This document shows, piece after piece, positions 39,032 through 50,800 of a stretch of 64,000 nt of DNA (positions are counted from its first letter, which is position 1; each line of letters opens with the position of its first letter). The notes beneath the pieces are model-generated. The model did no database searches and was not told the origin of the DNA. It was given only the letters and a program-made list of their open reading frames with translations. The DNA is taken from the NCBI GenBank assembly GCA_039566865.1, contig CM076956.1:14953511-15017510 (forward strand), given 5' to 3'. The DNA comes from Aurelia coerulea. Taxonomy: Eukaryota; Cnidaria; Scyphozoa; Semaeostomeae; Ulmaridae. Both the position numbers and the translations under genes were made by a program.

Positions 39032-39765
39032 TTTTCCAGTCAAGTGTTGTTGGACAAATTTGATAGTCTGTACTAAATATTAGGTTTCATCAACTGGAAA
39101 AGTATTTCCGTTATTGTCTGTTACTGTATATAGGCAGAGATTATTATGTTTGAAATAGATAAGATACTAGACATGTGATATGTGCTGTACAGTTTTCAAA
39201 CAAACTTCAAATTTAGCTGAGTGGCTAGTAGTTTCTTTGTTTTAACTTGGAGAATCTGTGTATAGTTAGGTCACGGGACAAAAACTTGATCAGTAGAGCA
39301 TGCGTTCCAAATCTTTAAAAAGTTTGATGTAAAATGCTAAAACCTATTTCTTTGAACTGAAAGCTTCAAAGAAACCTTGTACAATTTTCAAGAAAACAGT
39401 AGTTTATGAAAATCTATGATGCAGTATCAAGCCCAAGTCTGTCACTTTTCTGGTTTACGATTTGGAAATTTGATGACGTCACACCCTAAAATGAGTTCAT
39501 ATATGAAAGACTCTGTAATTTTGAGAAATATTGAAGAGTTTTGTATTGAAGAAATGAGAAGTCCAATGGCAGAATTCAAGAAAAGTAGTGAAAGTAAATT
39601 TTCAAGCCATTCAATTAAATGAATAGGTCATAGAATTTACACCCACCTTTTTTTAAAGATTTGGAACCTAGTAGCTGCATTCCCTCTCTGTAAAGGTATG
39701 GTAGGCCTACTGTAACCCTATTCACTCATTCACATACTCACTCATTACACGTTAAAGAGACAAAG

Positions 39766-39771
39766 AATAAA
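39766..39771 (+). terminator. Candidate poly(A) signal for PTPA
   Basis: AATAAA, about 735 bp after the PTPA stop, is the first canonical signal I noticed downstream. It would give a 3' UTR of about 0.75 kb. There is no transcript evidence. Confidence 0.35.
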
Positions 39772-40574
39772 ACGTATTTCATGAAAATATGCTGGAACAA
39801 CAATCAAATAAAATTTTTTGACATGATTGAACATTTTTACATCTCATATCTACTTACAAAGATATCTCATATCTACCTACAAAAACGTGTGAGCTTTCTA
39901 CACAAATGACTGTGTGAGCTTTCTACAGGAGGACATATTGAGAAATATTCATATGTTCATATGTTGTTCATATGTTCATATTCTAAATACAGGAAAATAC
40001 AGTACAAAGCTCTACAATAGATGGTTATGGAAAAGGTGGTGTCAGGTGCCATTTCATACAGATGCAATGTGTTCTAAAGTAAAATCAACAGTGATTCTAT
40101 AGAAATTTGATTAATGAATGCAATGCATCTTTGTCAAATTGCGTCCCAATCCCATCTCTTTGTAACCATCTATTAGACTTTAGAGCAATGGTAGCCAGTT
40201 TACAAAATACTGTGCAAGATATATTTGGTGAAAGCATGTCTCAAAGCATTTAAGGCTGATTTCCATTCAGTCGAATTTTCCAAATGGACTGGAAATCCAT
40301 TGTTTATGAGTGAAAATATTTCTTTGAATCTGAATAGAATGTTAGGTAAGACAAACCTTTTATTGAATGAAATACTACTTAGAAAATTCAACCAAGTGGA
40401 AATCAGCCTTTAAACTCTATCACAGAAAAGAGGTCTTAAAAATCCATTACCAAGAGCAGCTTTACAAAACATATAACAAAACAGATGCATAACAAAAAAA
40501 TTACAAAAACAACATACGTTGTTACGTTATGCAGAACAAAAAACATAAAAAATGAGCTTCTGTTGTGACAATGA

Positions 40575-40626
40575 TATAACACATGGCCGGCAGATTGGAG
40601 TATAACACATGGCCTGCAGATTGGAG
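40575..40626. repeat. 26-bp tandem duplication
   Basis: Two adjacent copies beginning TATAACACATGGCC differ at one base (CGGCAG versus CTGCAG). Confidence 0.8.
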
Positions 40627-41078
40627 GGAACTACCAAAGATAAAAAATTCATGATATCTCCTGGAAAAAGTGCTGGAAACAATAAAAGCTTGGAAAAAAT
40701 TACCATGTTTAATTACCCATTCTGCAAAAATTAACCTTCTTGACAAAAGGGAATGAATCTGACAGGAACAATACTCTGGCACAGGTTTCAAAAACCAAAA
40801 TTAGGCACATTTCTTGGTCCTACATCTGTTACTGGCATTGACCATCTCAGGCTTTAATATCCCACCTGCCATTGCTCAAATCTGGTCTGAAATTACCTTT
40901 CTGCCCAAGTTACATTATCTCTTGATGATTTGCTTTCCATAAGAGAACATAGAATTATCACCGGTAAGTAAGACAGAGTTGGGAAAGAACAATTCAGGCA
41001 GTGGGCCATCAGGCAAGGACGGCAATAGTAATTGGGAATGCTGAACAGATCTACAAATATTTCTGAAATACCGGCCTA

Positions 41079-41218
41079 CACTTATTTTTTCATAAGAAAC
41101 TAAGAATTGGAGCCAGTACTGAAAATTTCTTCAAATTATCAGATTTTGAGCTTTTATTGAGTTCCTCTATCAAAACCAATAGTTTCTTAATTTGTTTTCC
41201 CCTTACAAAAAATACGCG
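41079..41218. mobile_element. Short MITE with TA duplications
   Basis: Left end CACTTATTTTTTCATAAG and right end, read inversely, CGCGTATTTTTTGTAAGG are each flanked by TA. The internal TAAGAAACTAAGAATTGG and GCCAGTACTG are shared with the 510-bp element at 48432-48941, so both belong to one family. It lies about 340 bp past the CDC20 stop; a TTTATT at 41153-41158 (AATAAA on the minus strand) could serve CDC20. Confidence 0.6.
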
Positions 41219-41557
41219 TATCTTTCTAAAGGTTATACTCAGCTAGGAAATAACTTTTAGAACCAAATAAGCACAGCCCTTTCCATGCTAAGACCGCTAA
41301 TTAATCAACTTTCATGGAGGTCACATGGCATTTATCGCTCGTAAAGTACACAGGACTCCTTTTTCTCTGCAAAATTTTGCGAATATTCGTTCTCGATAGT
41401 TTCGTTTTCAAAAAGTTCAAATCCGTAGATTGAGAAGCTGCAAATCACACGAAGGGGAGATTGTCAATTATATACACCTTACATTGGACCCAAATATAAA
41501 TCTGAGGGTAAAAATGGACTGGTTAAAACATAAAAAACTATAAATATATCATTCAGC

Positions 41558-41845
41558 TTACCGAAATTTAAAAATCGACAAAGAGTCCTTCTGCGAGAGG
41601 CTTTTCACTTTAGTTTTCTCTTCCTGTGGAAATATTTTCCATAATCTCAGAGTTTCATCCGCTGCTGCAGACATAACAAAAGTTTCGTCTGGACTCATCG
41701 TTAATTGTAGTACCCTGCTTGAATGTCCTGTTAAATCGACCACTCGTTTCATGGAAGGATACTTCCATACTGTCAATTGATTCTGAGAATAGCCATGTCC
41801 ACTCACAAGTTCTTTGTATCTTTTTGACCATACTATACCACAGAC
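41558..41845 (-). CDS. CDC20: CDC20 exon 7 (residues 408-502 and stop)
   Basis: Acceptor CCTTCGACAG. Encodes [52 protein letters not shown] and [12 protein letters not shown], the last blades, then a polar tail ending SIFKFR. The TAA stop overlaps a GGTAAGC that also looks like a donor. If it were spliced, the tail would be longer, but the family's position for a terminal arginine favours the stop. Confidence 0.95.
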   Translation of the reverse strand, partial: VCGIVWSKRYKELVSGHGYSQNQLTVWKYPSMKRVVDLTGHSSRVLQLTMSPDETFVMSAAADETLRLWKIFPQEEKTKVKSLSQKDSLSIFKFR

Positions 41846-44800
41846 CTGTCGAAGGGAAAACTGGAGAATGATTAAATGTCTTAAATAATAACGATAATAA
41901 TAATATATAATCTTTCATATCTATGTACCTATGTCCTATGTATATAGGTTAATTTGTTCAGTAAGTGAAATTATTGAGTTTGAGTTATCAATTAAATATT
42001 TTACTGACAGGTTTCTCCGCTGACAATAATGCAATTAAGAGCAAAGCGTCCTCGAGCTGAAAACATCACAGAAAGCATTTCTTACCCACATCTTTATGTT
42101 CTTACCGGCCGTTTTATACTTCGAGCAGTGTCCGAGGAAAACGCTTTCTAAGAACGGTAAAACCCTCATATAAGAACTTTGAATAAGAACTCAGTTCTGC
42201 TGCTCCTTGGTGAACTTGAATCGGGTGAGTCTGTCGTAAAAAACCAAGGAAGAAGGAAAGAACTTTAACTAAAGAACTTGAACGAAATACCGGTGAACAC
42301 TTCTTTGATTGTTGAAATACTGTTAATATGCGTCTCTGTCTTGCGCAAGATTTCCAGTATGACGTAGAAGGTGCCCAGCCTCCAAGAAACGCAAACCGGA
42401 CTCAGGGCGCGGCACAAGAAAACATCCCATACCTCTGAAAGGGTAAGCGAGAAGAAAGAAATTTCTTCACATTTTGACATATCAGACCATTCTCTCTTGA
42501 AATAGCCAATAAAATTTGTTCGTTTAGTTCCCCGTTAATAAAGGCACAGTGGGTAAATAAGACAATCAAAAATAACAGAATCAGGAAAGCTTCATGAAGA
42601 TGATAGCGATCTAACTCCATCTGCCAAAGGTTATCTTTGGGAACCTTCTGCAAAAAATTATATGGCCGTTTTAGAATGTGTTGTCATTTCTTGAAATGAC
42701 ATTCTTGAAAGAAGCATAAAGGCATCCTAATTATTCAATCAAACGCTTTCTAACGTTTGTGAAAAACAATCGTTGAAAATTAATGATTTTGTAAGTGATT
42801 TCATCCTAACAACTAGCCAATCACATCCACGACAGTGTGCCTTCAAAAGGAATGACCATAGCTATACCTCGTAGCCGCTATAAATAGGCTGAAGAAACGC
42901 CCACAAACCCATTGTTTCTTTAGCAATAGATTATATCTTCAATTTGGCTCTGGCCAGCTTTTAACCCTATTGATTCCCTTTAAGCAATGCTATATTGGTT
43001 CTTATGTAAAGGATAACATTCATCACATCAAAACGATACTTACACCACTTACACCATACCGCCACATAGCGATAACTAGGGCCATGTAATTAATCTAGTG
43101 CAACGTTCATTTAAGTTTTTTCCATTTTAAATTATTTAAACACGATACGCTTTCAGCCATTAATGCAGCAACAAAATATACAGTTCTACTATCAACATTA
43201 TCTATAAACAAGAAGAAAAACATTGAAGTTTAGGCTAATCGTTGCTGTTCTTCCAGGGAGTCGTGTTTTAACAGCTTTCAGCTCATCGCCTGTATTTTTA
43301 GTTGTTTTGAATCACCACACGGTAGAAGCTCCCTGATACTGATAGGGATTTCATTCCAGGCCTTAATTAAAAGCTGATTAAGAAAATCCATTTTTGTCAT
43401 ACTCCAAATTGTACCTTGGAATCTAAAGATTTCTGCAGAATCGCGTGTCATACTGGCGCATTGGGATCTTTGTTGAAATTTGTTCCAGAGATTTTCCAGG
43501 CAGAAATGTTCATGATCTTAGCGGCCGTAACTGCATGATCAAATCTGACAGGTTGTCCAACATGAGGGAAATTATTTGACCATTCGTCTCTTAACCTTGG
43601 ACGTATCGACCACGGAAGTGGCTTTGTCTTGAAGACGTTGAATGGACTCCTTTCTTGAATTTGAGAGGCTACCCCAAATAACATCTGCATATCGCATGTT
43701 AAGCACTTCGTCTAAAATGACTACAAGTGATTTGGGGGTTTTCACTCGTTTTATATCTGAATCATTCAGTCTCGATGCTTTGTGTTTTGTGTATCTCAAA
43801 TCTATTAGTTCTGTGTCAGCAATGTGGTAGGATCAAACTTGTTTGGGCCTTTTAGATGAATAGGGAGCAATCAATATCAAAGTATTTCATTTCACACAAT
43901 AATGAAATGTATGCTTTGAGCAATGTTAGCTTATGATAAGTACAGTTGCATGAAAGGTTACCTGTGATTTTGTATCAACTGAATTCAGACAGTTTCCCGT
44001 ATTGACATTCCAAAATCGAATACAGCGATCTGCCGATCCACCACCAGTTGCAAGGGTAGAAACTTGCCAGGGGCACCAAGCAATCGCCTGAAATAAACGT
44101 TGATAGGGAGATGAGAATTTTCATTCAGAATCCATATATATTACTTATATATGCCGGCTGAACCAGAAAAAAGTTCCCACTTTTGAAAATTCATAGCATC
44201 AAGAGTACTGGATGGATTGGAATGAATCAATATTTTCTTGACAGCCAATAGATCGAAGTATCTTTGTGATTTTTCTCGCCTTCTTACAAGCAATAGAAAA
44301 AATGGAAAATTCAAGTTTACAGAAACATGGTGGTTGCAAATTGACTGGAAAAGGCCTAAAATACTTGATCAAATCATAAAGGACTCCTCGTTCAGAACAA
44401 TAGAGAAAATGCAATTTTTCATGGGTGAGACATATCGTCTGCACATTTATTGCCATGGGATTGAAAATCTTTAGTATTTGTTTGAGAATCTATGTCTTAT
44501 AACTCTTGAGAGAGGTGAGACCCCCGTGCGTATTCTAACGATTTGATCAAGTGTTTTAGGCCCTTTTTCAGTCATTTTGCAACAATGAAATTTTTGTAAA
44601 ATTGAATTTACCTATATTTGCAGCACTCGTAACAAAACGAGGAAAATCACAAAAATAGTTCGATCTTTTGGCATTCAACTAGAATTTGAAGCATTCAAAT
44701 CCATGAAGCACTTGTGGTGCTACGAATTTTTTTCTGGCTCATCCGGTATATTGACATGTCATCTCCTCTTTGCAAAAGTTTTGAAACTCTAGAAGCTTCA

Positions 44801-47800
44801 TGCCGGATGTCCCGAAAACTACTCCCGTTGAAAAATGTTACCAAAATTCGAATATCAAATCTAACACAAAATTTTCCTTTTGATCTCTCTTTCAACGATC
44901 TAATATGACTAAACTGGAAGCTTAATTTGCAAAAAGAAATTAATTTGGTAATCATTAGTGCTTTCTGCAGAATGCTTCAAAACCAGGTAGCACTAAAAAG
45001 GGCTAAATTTCCTGATTCAAAAGCTAATCACAAGATCAGCTATATAACTGAGAAAATAATTTGGGCTTTGATCTACTTGCCGAGAAAAGAAATTCTAAGA
45101 TTGGCCATGGAATAAAATTTCGATGATTTTTCAAACAGGAGTACATTTTTGAGAGACCCAGTTGTTGATATTCTTTTGAGAAATGGAGCTTTCTACTCAC
45201 CTTATAGCTAGCTTTTATGATTTCGATAGGTGCGTTACACTGTCCCCTGACAAATAAAACCACGGGCCTCAAGAAAAGATTTCTCTTACAAACAAAAAAC
45301 GATTGTAAAGAATGGTATCCAACTTTCAAAGCCTCGTAATTTGATAATTAAAAAGCATGCTGAGAAAGTTTCTTGAATGTTGGCCATCGCAAATTTCCGT
45401 TACTGATGAATGTATGGCAGCGACCTAGAAATGATACTTCATGTGATTCTCTTACAATCTACAAACGTAGATAATGTAACGGGAGTCCCAAAAAAGTACT
45501 CCTGTTTGAAAAAACATCAAAATGTTATCATAAGCCCGATCTTCAAATTTCTTTTTATGCAAGTAGATCAAGCCAAAATTATTTGTCCAGGCCTAGCAGA
45601 GCTTTTGATTGGTTTTAAAATTCGTAAATCTAGCTCCTTTTAAGGCTGCCTGATTTTGAAGCATGCTGCAAAAAGTACTGATAATCACCAGGGTAATTTC
45701 TTTTTGAATCTTAAGCTTCTAGTTTGGTCATGAATATCAAAATGAGAGACAAATCATCAATGTAGACTTGAAGTATAATGGTGCTGCTTAAAGTATAATG
45801 GTACTGATTAACGATGCTGTTTAAAGGTAATGTGTCCATGTGAGTACAGCGACTTTGCTATTTTCACGTGATATTTCATGTGATCACTAAACCGCAGTTT
45901 TAAAAAGATAGCCAGGTCTAATATAAGCAAACTGATGACTTGCTTGCGGCTGCAATTCCAGAGCTGAACCAGAAGTTTCACAGCAGGCAGCCTCGTTGTG
46001 AAATTTAAATTCTAGTTTTGCATGTGATCAGTTAAATTCTACCAATCACAGTGCACTCCTCGGGCTCTTCGTCAGCATCGTATCAGCACATTTTGACGAG
46101 TGTATACGCTGCTGTACTTACATGGACACATTACCTTTAAAGAGTGTATAGCTCAGAATGAGGTTTTTCAATGCGTTACTTCATACCCTTTGAATAACGA
46201 CAAGAAACATTTTATCATCTTTAAATATATTTGGATCATTGACAAAAGAGATAGAAAAGAAAACTTTATTATAGCGTCGATAATGGAATCTTGGCATTTT
46301 TCAAAACGCAGGGGCTCTTTGTGGGACACCGAGAACAATAAATTATCGCAAAAATCCTTAATGGTAAGTACCTTAACACCAGCAGTATGTTGGGTCAATG
46401 AATGCAAGGGTGAAGTTGAATTTTGAAATGATGAATCCCAGATGTTGACTAAATTATCATTGCCACCACTTGCCAAATATTTACCATCGGGCGACCATTC
46501 CAACCCACAAACCTCTTGGGAGTGCGAAGAGAGTACACCAATTTGGTGCTGAGGTATTCTGACGTCATGATGATGTATCGCACCACTTCTGCAACCACTG
46601 CGGAGGGAAATTAATCAGCCCAATTAGATCATAATTGACGAGTGAACCAATACTGACCTCTTTACAAGCTACCGTAACACGTAATACGTACGCCATAGTA
46701 CGTACAGTAAGAACCCGCAAAATAGAAACCACTTTATAAGAAACCTTAGGCTGATTTTTTTGAGAAATGGTGTCCTCATATAAGAAACTTCTCAGCATGA
46801 TTTTGTAAAGGTTTCTTATGGAAGGACCCCAAATAAATTCATATTTGAAAATCTTTGTGAAACTCAGGTGCCCAACATTTTTAGACATTTCATGCAAAGG
46901 CATCTCTATCTATAATGATATATTTGGCTTGGCACGTTGAGTAAATTTAGAGAAAATGCTAGGTAACGAGAACATACTGTCAGCTAATGTTTGCTCTGGG
47001 TTTTCATGAAAGATTAAGCTGAAATCATTGCAGGTCTCTTAAAGTGCATATGAAACGAAATTTTTTATTTTCTATTTTAATAGAAATTTTCATCCTCGTT
47101 TTAATGGTGCAATCGGTTTTTTCATCGGCCTTATAATTTTGGAGATACAAAGCTCCAAAAGTGGGAAATTTTTGTCAAAAAGTGGTCCAACCAGAACGCG
47201 GTCAGACCGTTGCGTACCAGACTCCTGTGACGTTATAGGTTTGTCAATTCTCAAAGGCCTCATTGAAAGAACAAAGGTTGCTCCAGTGATCGCAATGGAC
47301 GCACTGCAAGGCTCTTCATGAAGCTCGCTTTCTAGTCGGGTTTACAGGCACTTGCTTACGTTTTTGCGACTGAAGGTGGAAAGCAGTATTAATCAGTGAT
47401 CATGAATTTGACTTAGCAAGCTAAACTTGTCGTCTGGAAGTGGTGAAAATGAAGGACAGATTCCGGCCTTGCGTTGCTTATTATACCTGGCCAGGCGCCT
47501 ATACACAGCACCGAAGCAAAGTGGGAAGCGGAGAACTCTCGAATGAAAGGGAAATTGAAGCAACTTATATCAATGATGATCCCTGCAATTAATCAAAGCA
47601 TTTGTTGGTGAAGAGCTCCGATCCTTCAGGTAACCATTTTTGCAACCAAATATCCTATTATCACGCTTTTGAAGAACGAGAGTTGGCCTCGGTATCTTGT
47701 CTCTTGATACACAACAATTTCACGATGCACAGATCTAAAAACAAAACCGACGTTTCAACTGAGCTTTATCCATGGTTAGATTTAGAGGGCTGTCAGAAAA

Positions 47801-50800
47801 AACGGTTTCCTTGATCTCGAAATTCCCTTTATCTCTATTTTGAAGGTGAAGTTGAAGTTTGAAAACATGTGCCTAATTGCCGTATGAATATGAACAGCAA
47901 ATATTGTATGTAACACCCACCATTCCTTTGTGGTTCCATGTCGTTGAAGCTTCGGAATTTATTCTCTGATCAATCGTAATAGCATGCTTTTATCAGTTCT
48001 GACATGAAAGAGGATATACACGTAGGAGTAACGGGTTTAGTTTATGAACTTTTGTTTCGTCAAGTCTTTTCTACAAACTCTTGCTAAAGTTGTAAACTGA
48101 CATCCTTTTCAGTGTTGCATTTAAACATTAATGCCCTCGAAATTCAGTGAAAAGCAGACTCAAATTGAAACTGAATTTTATTTTTAGGCCAGGAAGACTG
48201 ACCAGAGAGCAGCTTCAGGACATGCACAGAAACTACCAAAAAGCAAGCGAGACTTTATTCACTGTTACTGTACTGTATATGTTGAGGATCATGGACTCAA
48301 AGACAGACTCAAAGACAGACTCAAAGACATTGTGTTTTGAGCAAGGTTTTTAAAACAGTTGAAGCCATTTTTCTCATCTTGAAATTGGTGCAATAAATTT
48401 TTAAACCATGGTCATCAATAGTGCTCTATTACACTAACTTTTCTTATAAATTAAGAAACTAAGAATTTGGGCCAGTACTGGAAGTCTCTTAAAATTTTCT
48501 GATCTGTGCCCTCTTGAACACTTCAACACAATGTGTTTTTTGAAGCCTTTTCAATGTTTAGACATTACTCAAGTACTTTTCGAACAATATGATACAGGAA
48601 ACAAGTGAGAATAAAGAAAAACGTGTTTGAGTTTCTTAATTTTTTGGGGAGTTCTTATAAGAAAATACTTGTAACCTTAGTACTGGGAAAACATAACTAA
48701 GATTAATTATTTCGATAAAGGAATTTCTTGACAAATATTTACTTTATTTTACTTGTTTCCTGTATCATAGTATTCGGAAGGTACTTGAATAATGTCTAAA
48801 CATTAGAAAGGCTTCAAAAAACTTTGTTTTGAAATGTTCAGATTGGAAGAGGGCGGAGCAGGGAGTAAATATGAAGATTGTTATGGAACCTTTAGGAAAC
48901 TAGTAAAAAACTCTTCTTAGTTTCTTATGAAAAAATATGTGTATGCAACAGATGACAACAAATAGAATCCAGTCAAAGAGGGAAAAGAAATTTCGTATCT
49001 GATTATACTATTACAGAAAAGAAATGTCACTAAGGTTCTTTAGGTGTTGCTCATCCACCAGGAAAGTCCTTGCATCCAGCCTTTGCTGTTTGTGTCATAT
49101 TGTGATATGCAAACATCTACAATTTCAGTGGCTGGAGTTTTGAGTAGCCTTGATTGAGTGTTCTAGGGGATAGGAATGAAGTTAATGATCACAATCAACG
49201 AGTTACATTTATCTTGATATAATTAGTTTCTGTTGCCTAAGGTGCTTATTTACATGTTTTTGAAGACGGTGTTATTTTTGCAAACTGTTTGTTTACCTGC
49301 CTCCGCTGTATTATCAAACTTCTACAAACAACCTTTCTCATGGGAAAAATTATGTGATTTCACTGTTCAAAACAAGAAACTAAAGGTGATAATAGTCTGA
49401 GTTAGAGCTTTATCCTTCAGTACATTTTGAACAAGGAAACATTCCCAGAAGAATTGGAGTCTTTCAGCGTTGAAATGAGAGGCGTTTACAAATGAAATTG
49501 ACCTGCAGTCGCAAATAATTTTGTCAGGCCCATCAGCATCGCGCGTTGACAGAAATGACGTCCTCTGACTCTCGCCCCGACTCGCATAACGCGAATAAAA
49601 TTATTAGGCAATTCTACATAAGTTGGATAACAGTCTTATTCGCTATTCTACGTTTTCACTAAAGTTCTTGCTTCACTAAAATAAACTTACCATTTGCTAA
49701 TATGCTGTAAGCAAGAGCAAGCAAGTCGCTTCGACATAGCAATCATATTGGCCTGTGTGTGTTGTTATGGCCAGCCACTTCAATCGATGAATCTTCAGCT
49801 AATGAAGCCAACAGCTCATGGTAAAAGACTCAAAAACCAATCATCAAGAGTCGAAGGTTGTTCTTCCATAAAGTACTGTTGTATTGATGCTTTGGATGTC
49901 AAAAAATTGCCTCTGAAAGCCTCAGCAGACTCGTCGAGAACGTCGAAGTGCAACAGGCCACTGACCGGCAGTATTACGAAAAGCCTTTGTTCTCGCGATG
50001 TTCTTTGTGAACTGACAAACCTATTACGTCAAAGCACAACATCGGTACCAGACCCCTGAACCACTTGAATCGCAGCTTTGAGAGCTAATAACATAGTAAC
50101 GAATTGCTTTTCGAAATTTTCAGCCACATGTTCGTGATCAGCGACCTCGAATTTACTATTATCGAAAATAAAAAATTTCGTTTCATATGCACTTTAACCA
50201 TGTGATAAGAAACCTTTCAGCCTGTTTCAAGGTTGATGACCTTTTAATAAGAAACTAAAGAGGCTGTTTTGAAAAAACTGGTTTCTATTTTGCGGGTTCT
50301 TACTGTATCTTAAAATGCGTATCTAGAAGAGAACGGTGAGATTGATGTGAATCGAGGTAAGATTGACGACGATGACGTGACTCTTTGTGTTCCTTCAATG
50401 TTTTAACTTGATTTTTTATTTCAAACTCATACAAGGACTCACAGCCAAAGAGATTCGAAGCTTGCACTAAAATCTATAATCAGCCAATCAAACGCAAAGA
50501 AAAAGCACATGGTCTGACCATATTAAAAAGTCGAGATTTGATTGGATGCGCCATAAATGCAGCGCAATTGGTCTAAGCAGTCTCTGTTTTGAAGCTGTAT
50601 TGTTACGAGTCTCAGTTTGAAGCCATAAACATAATTCAATTCAATGCGAAAAACCGAGACTCGTATCGTGAGTCTACAGGTAAATTGGAATCATTCAATC
50701 ATTGCTTTCCAAAAGCATGAAAGAGCATACAACCCTTGTCTTGGTCTCTTGCCATACTAACCACGAGGGCCCAATTCCCGGGGTAAAAAAAGATGGTACC

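Larger units (their letters stand above)
39032..41078. other. Spacer between PTPA and CDC20 3' ends
   Basis: Convergent intergenic DNA. It holds the probable PTPA 3' UTR, small local duplications (ATATCTCATATCTAC and GTGTGAGCTTTCTACA near 39840-39930, CATATGTTCATATG near 39950) and a 26-bp tandem repeat. Short open frames at 39416, 39914 and 40225 lack any family resemblance and are not called. Confidence 0.6.

Noticed and set aside
39416..39622. 68-codon plus-strand frame after PTPA
   Set aside because: No family resemblance; position suits PTPA 3' UTR.
46376..46500. Extension of CDC20 exon 5 through its donor into [17 protein letters not shown]
   Set aside because: The family sequence stops at HTAGVK, a GT donor lies there, and the next family residues (AIAWCPW) are found in exon 6.
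49694..50059. 121-codon frame as a gene
   Set aside because: Lies inside a TIR element in a CDC20 intron, no recognised motif; kept only as an open question.
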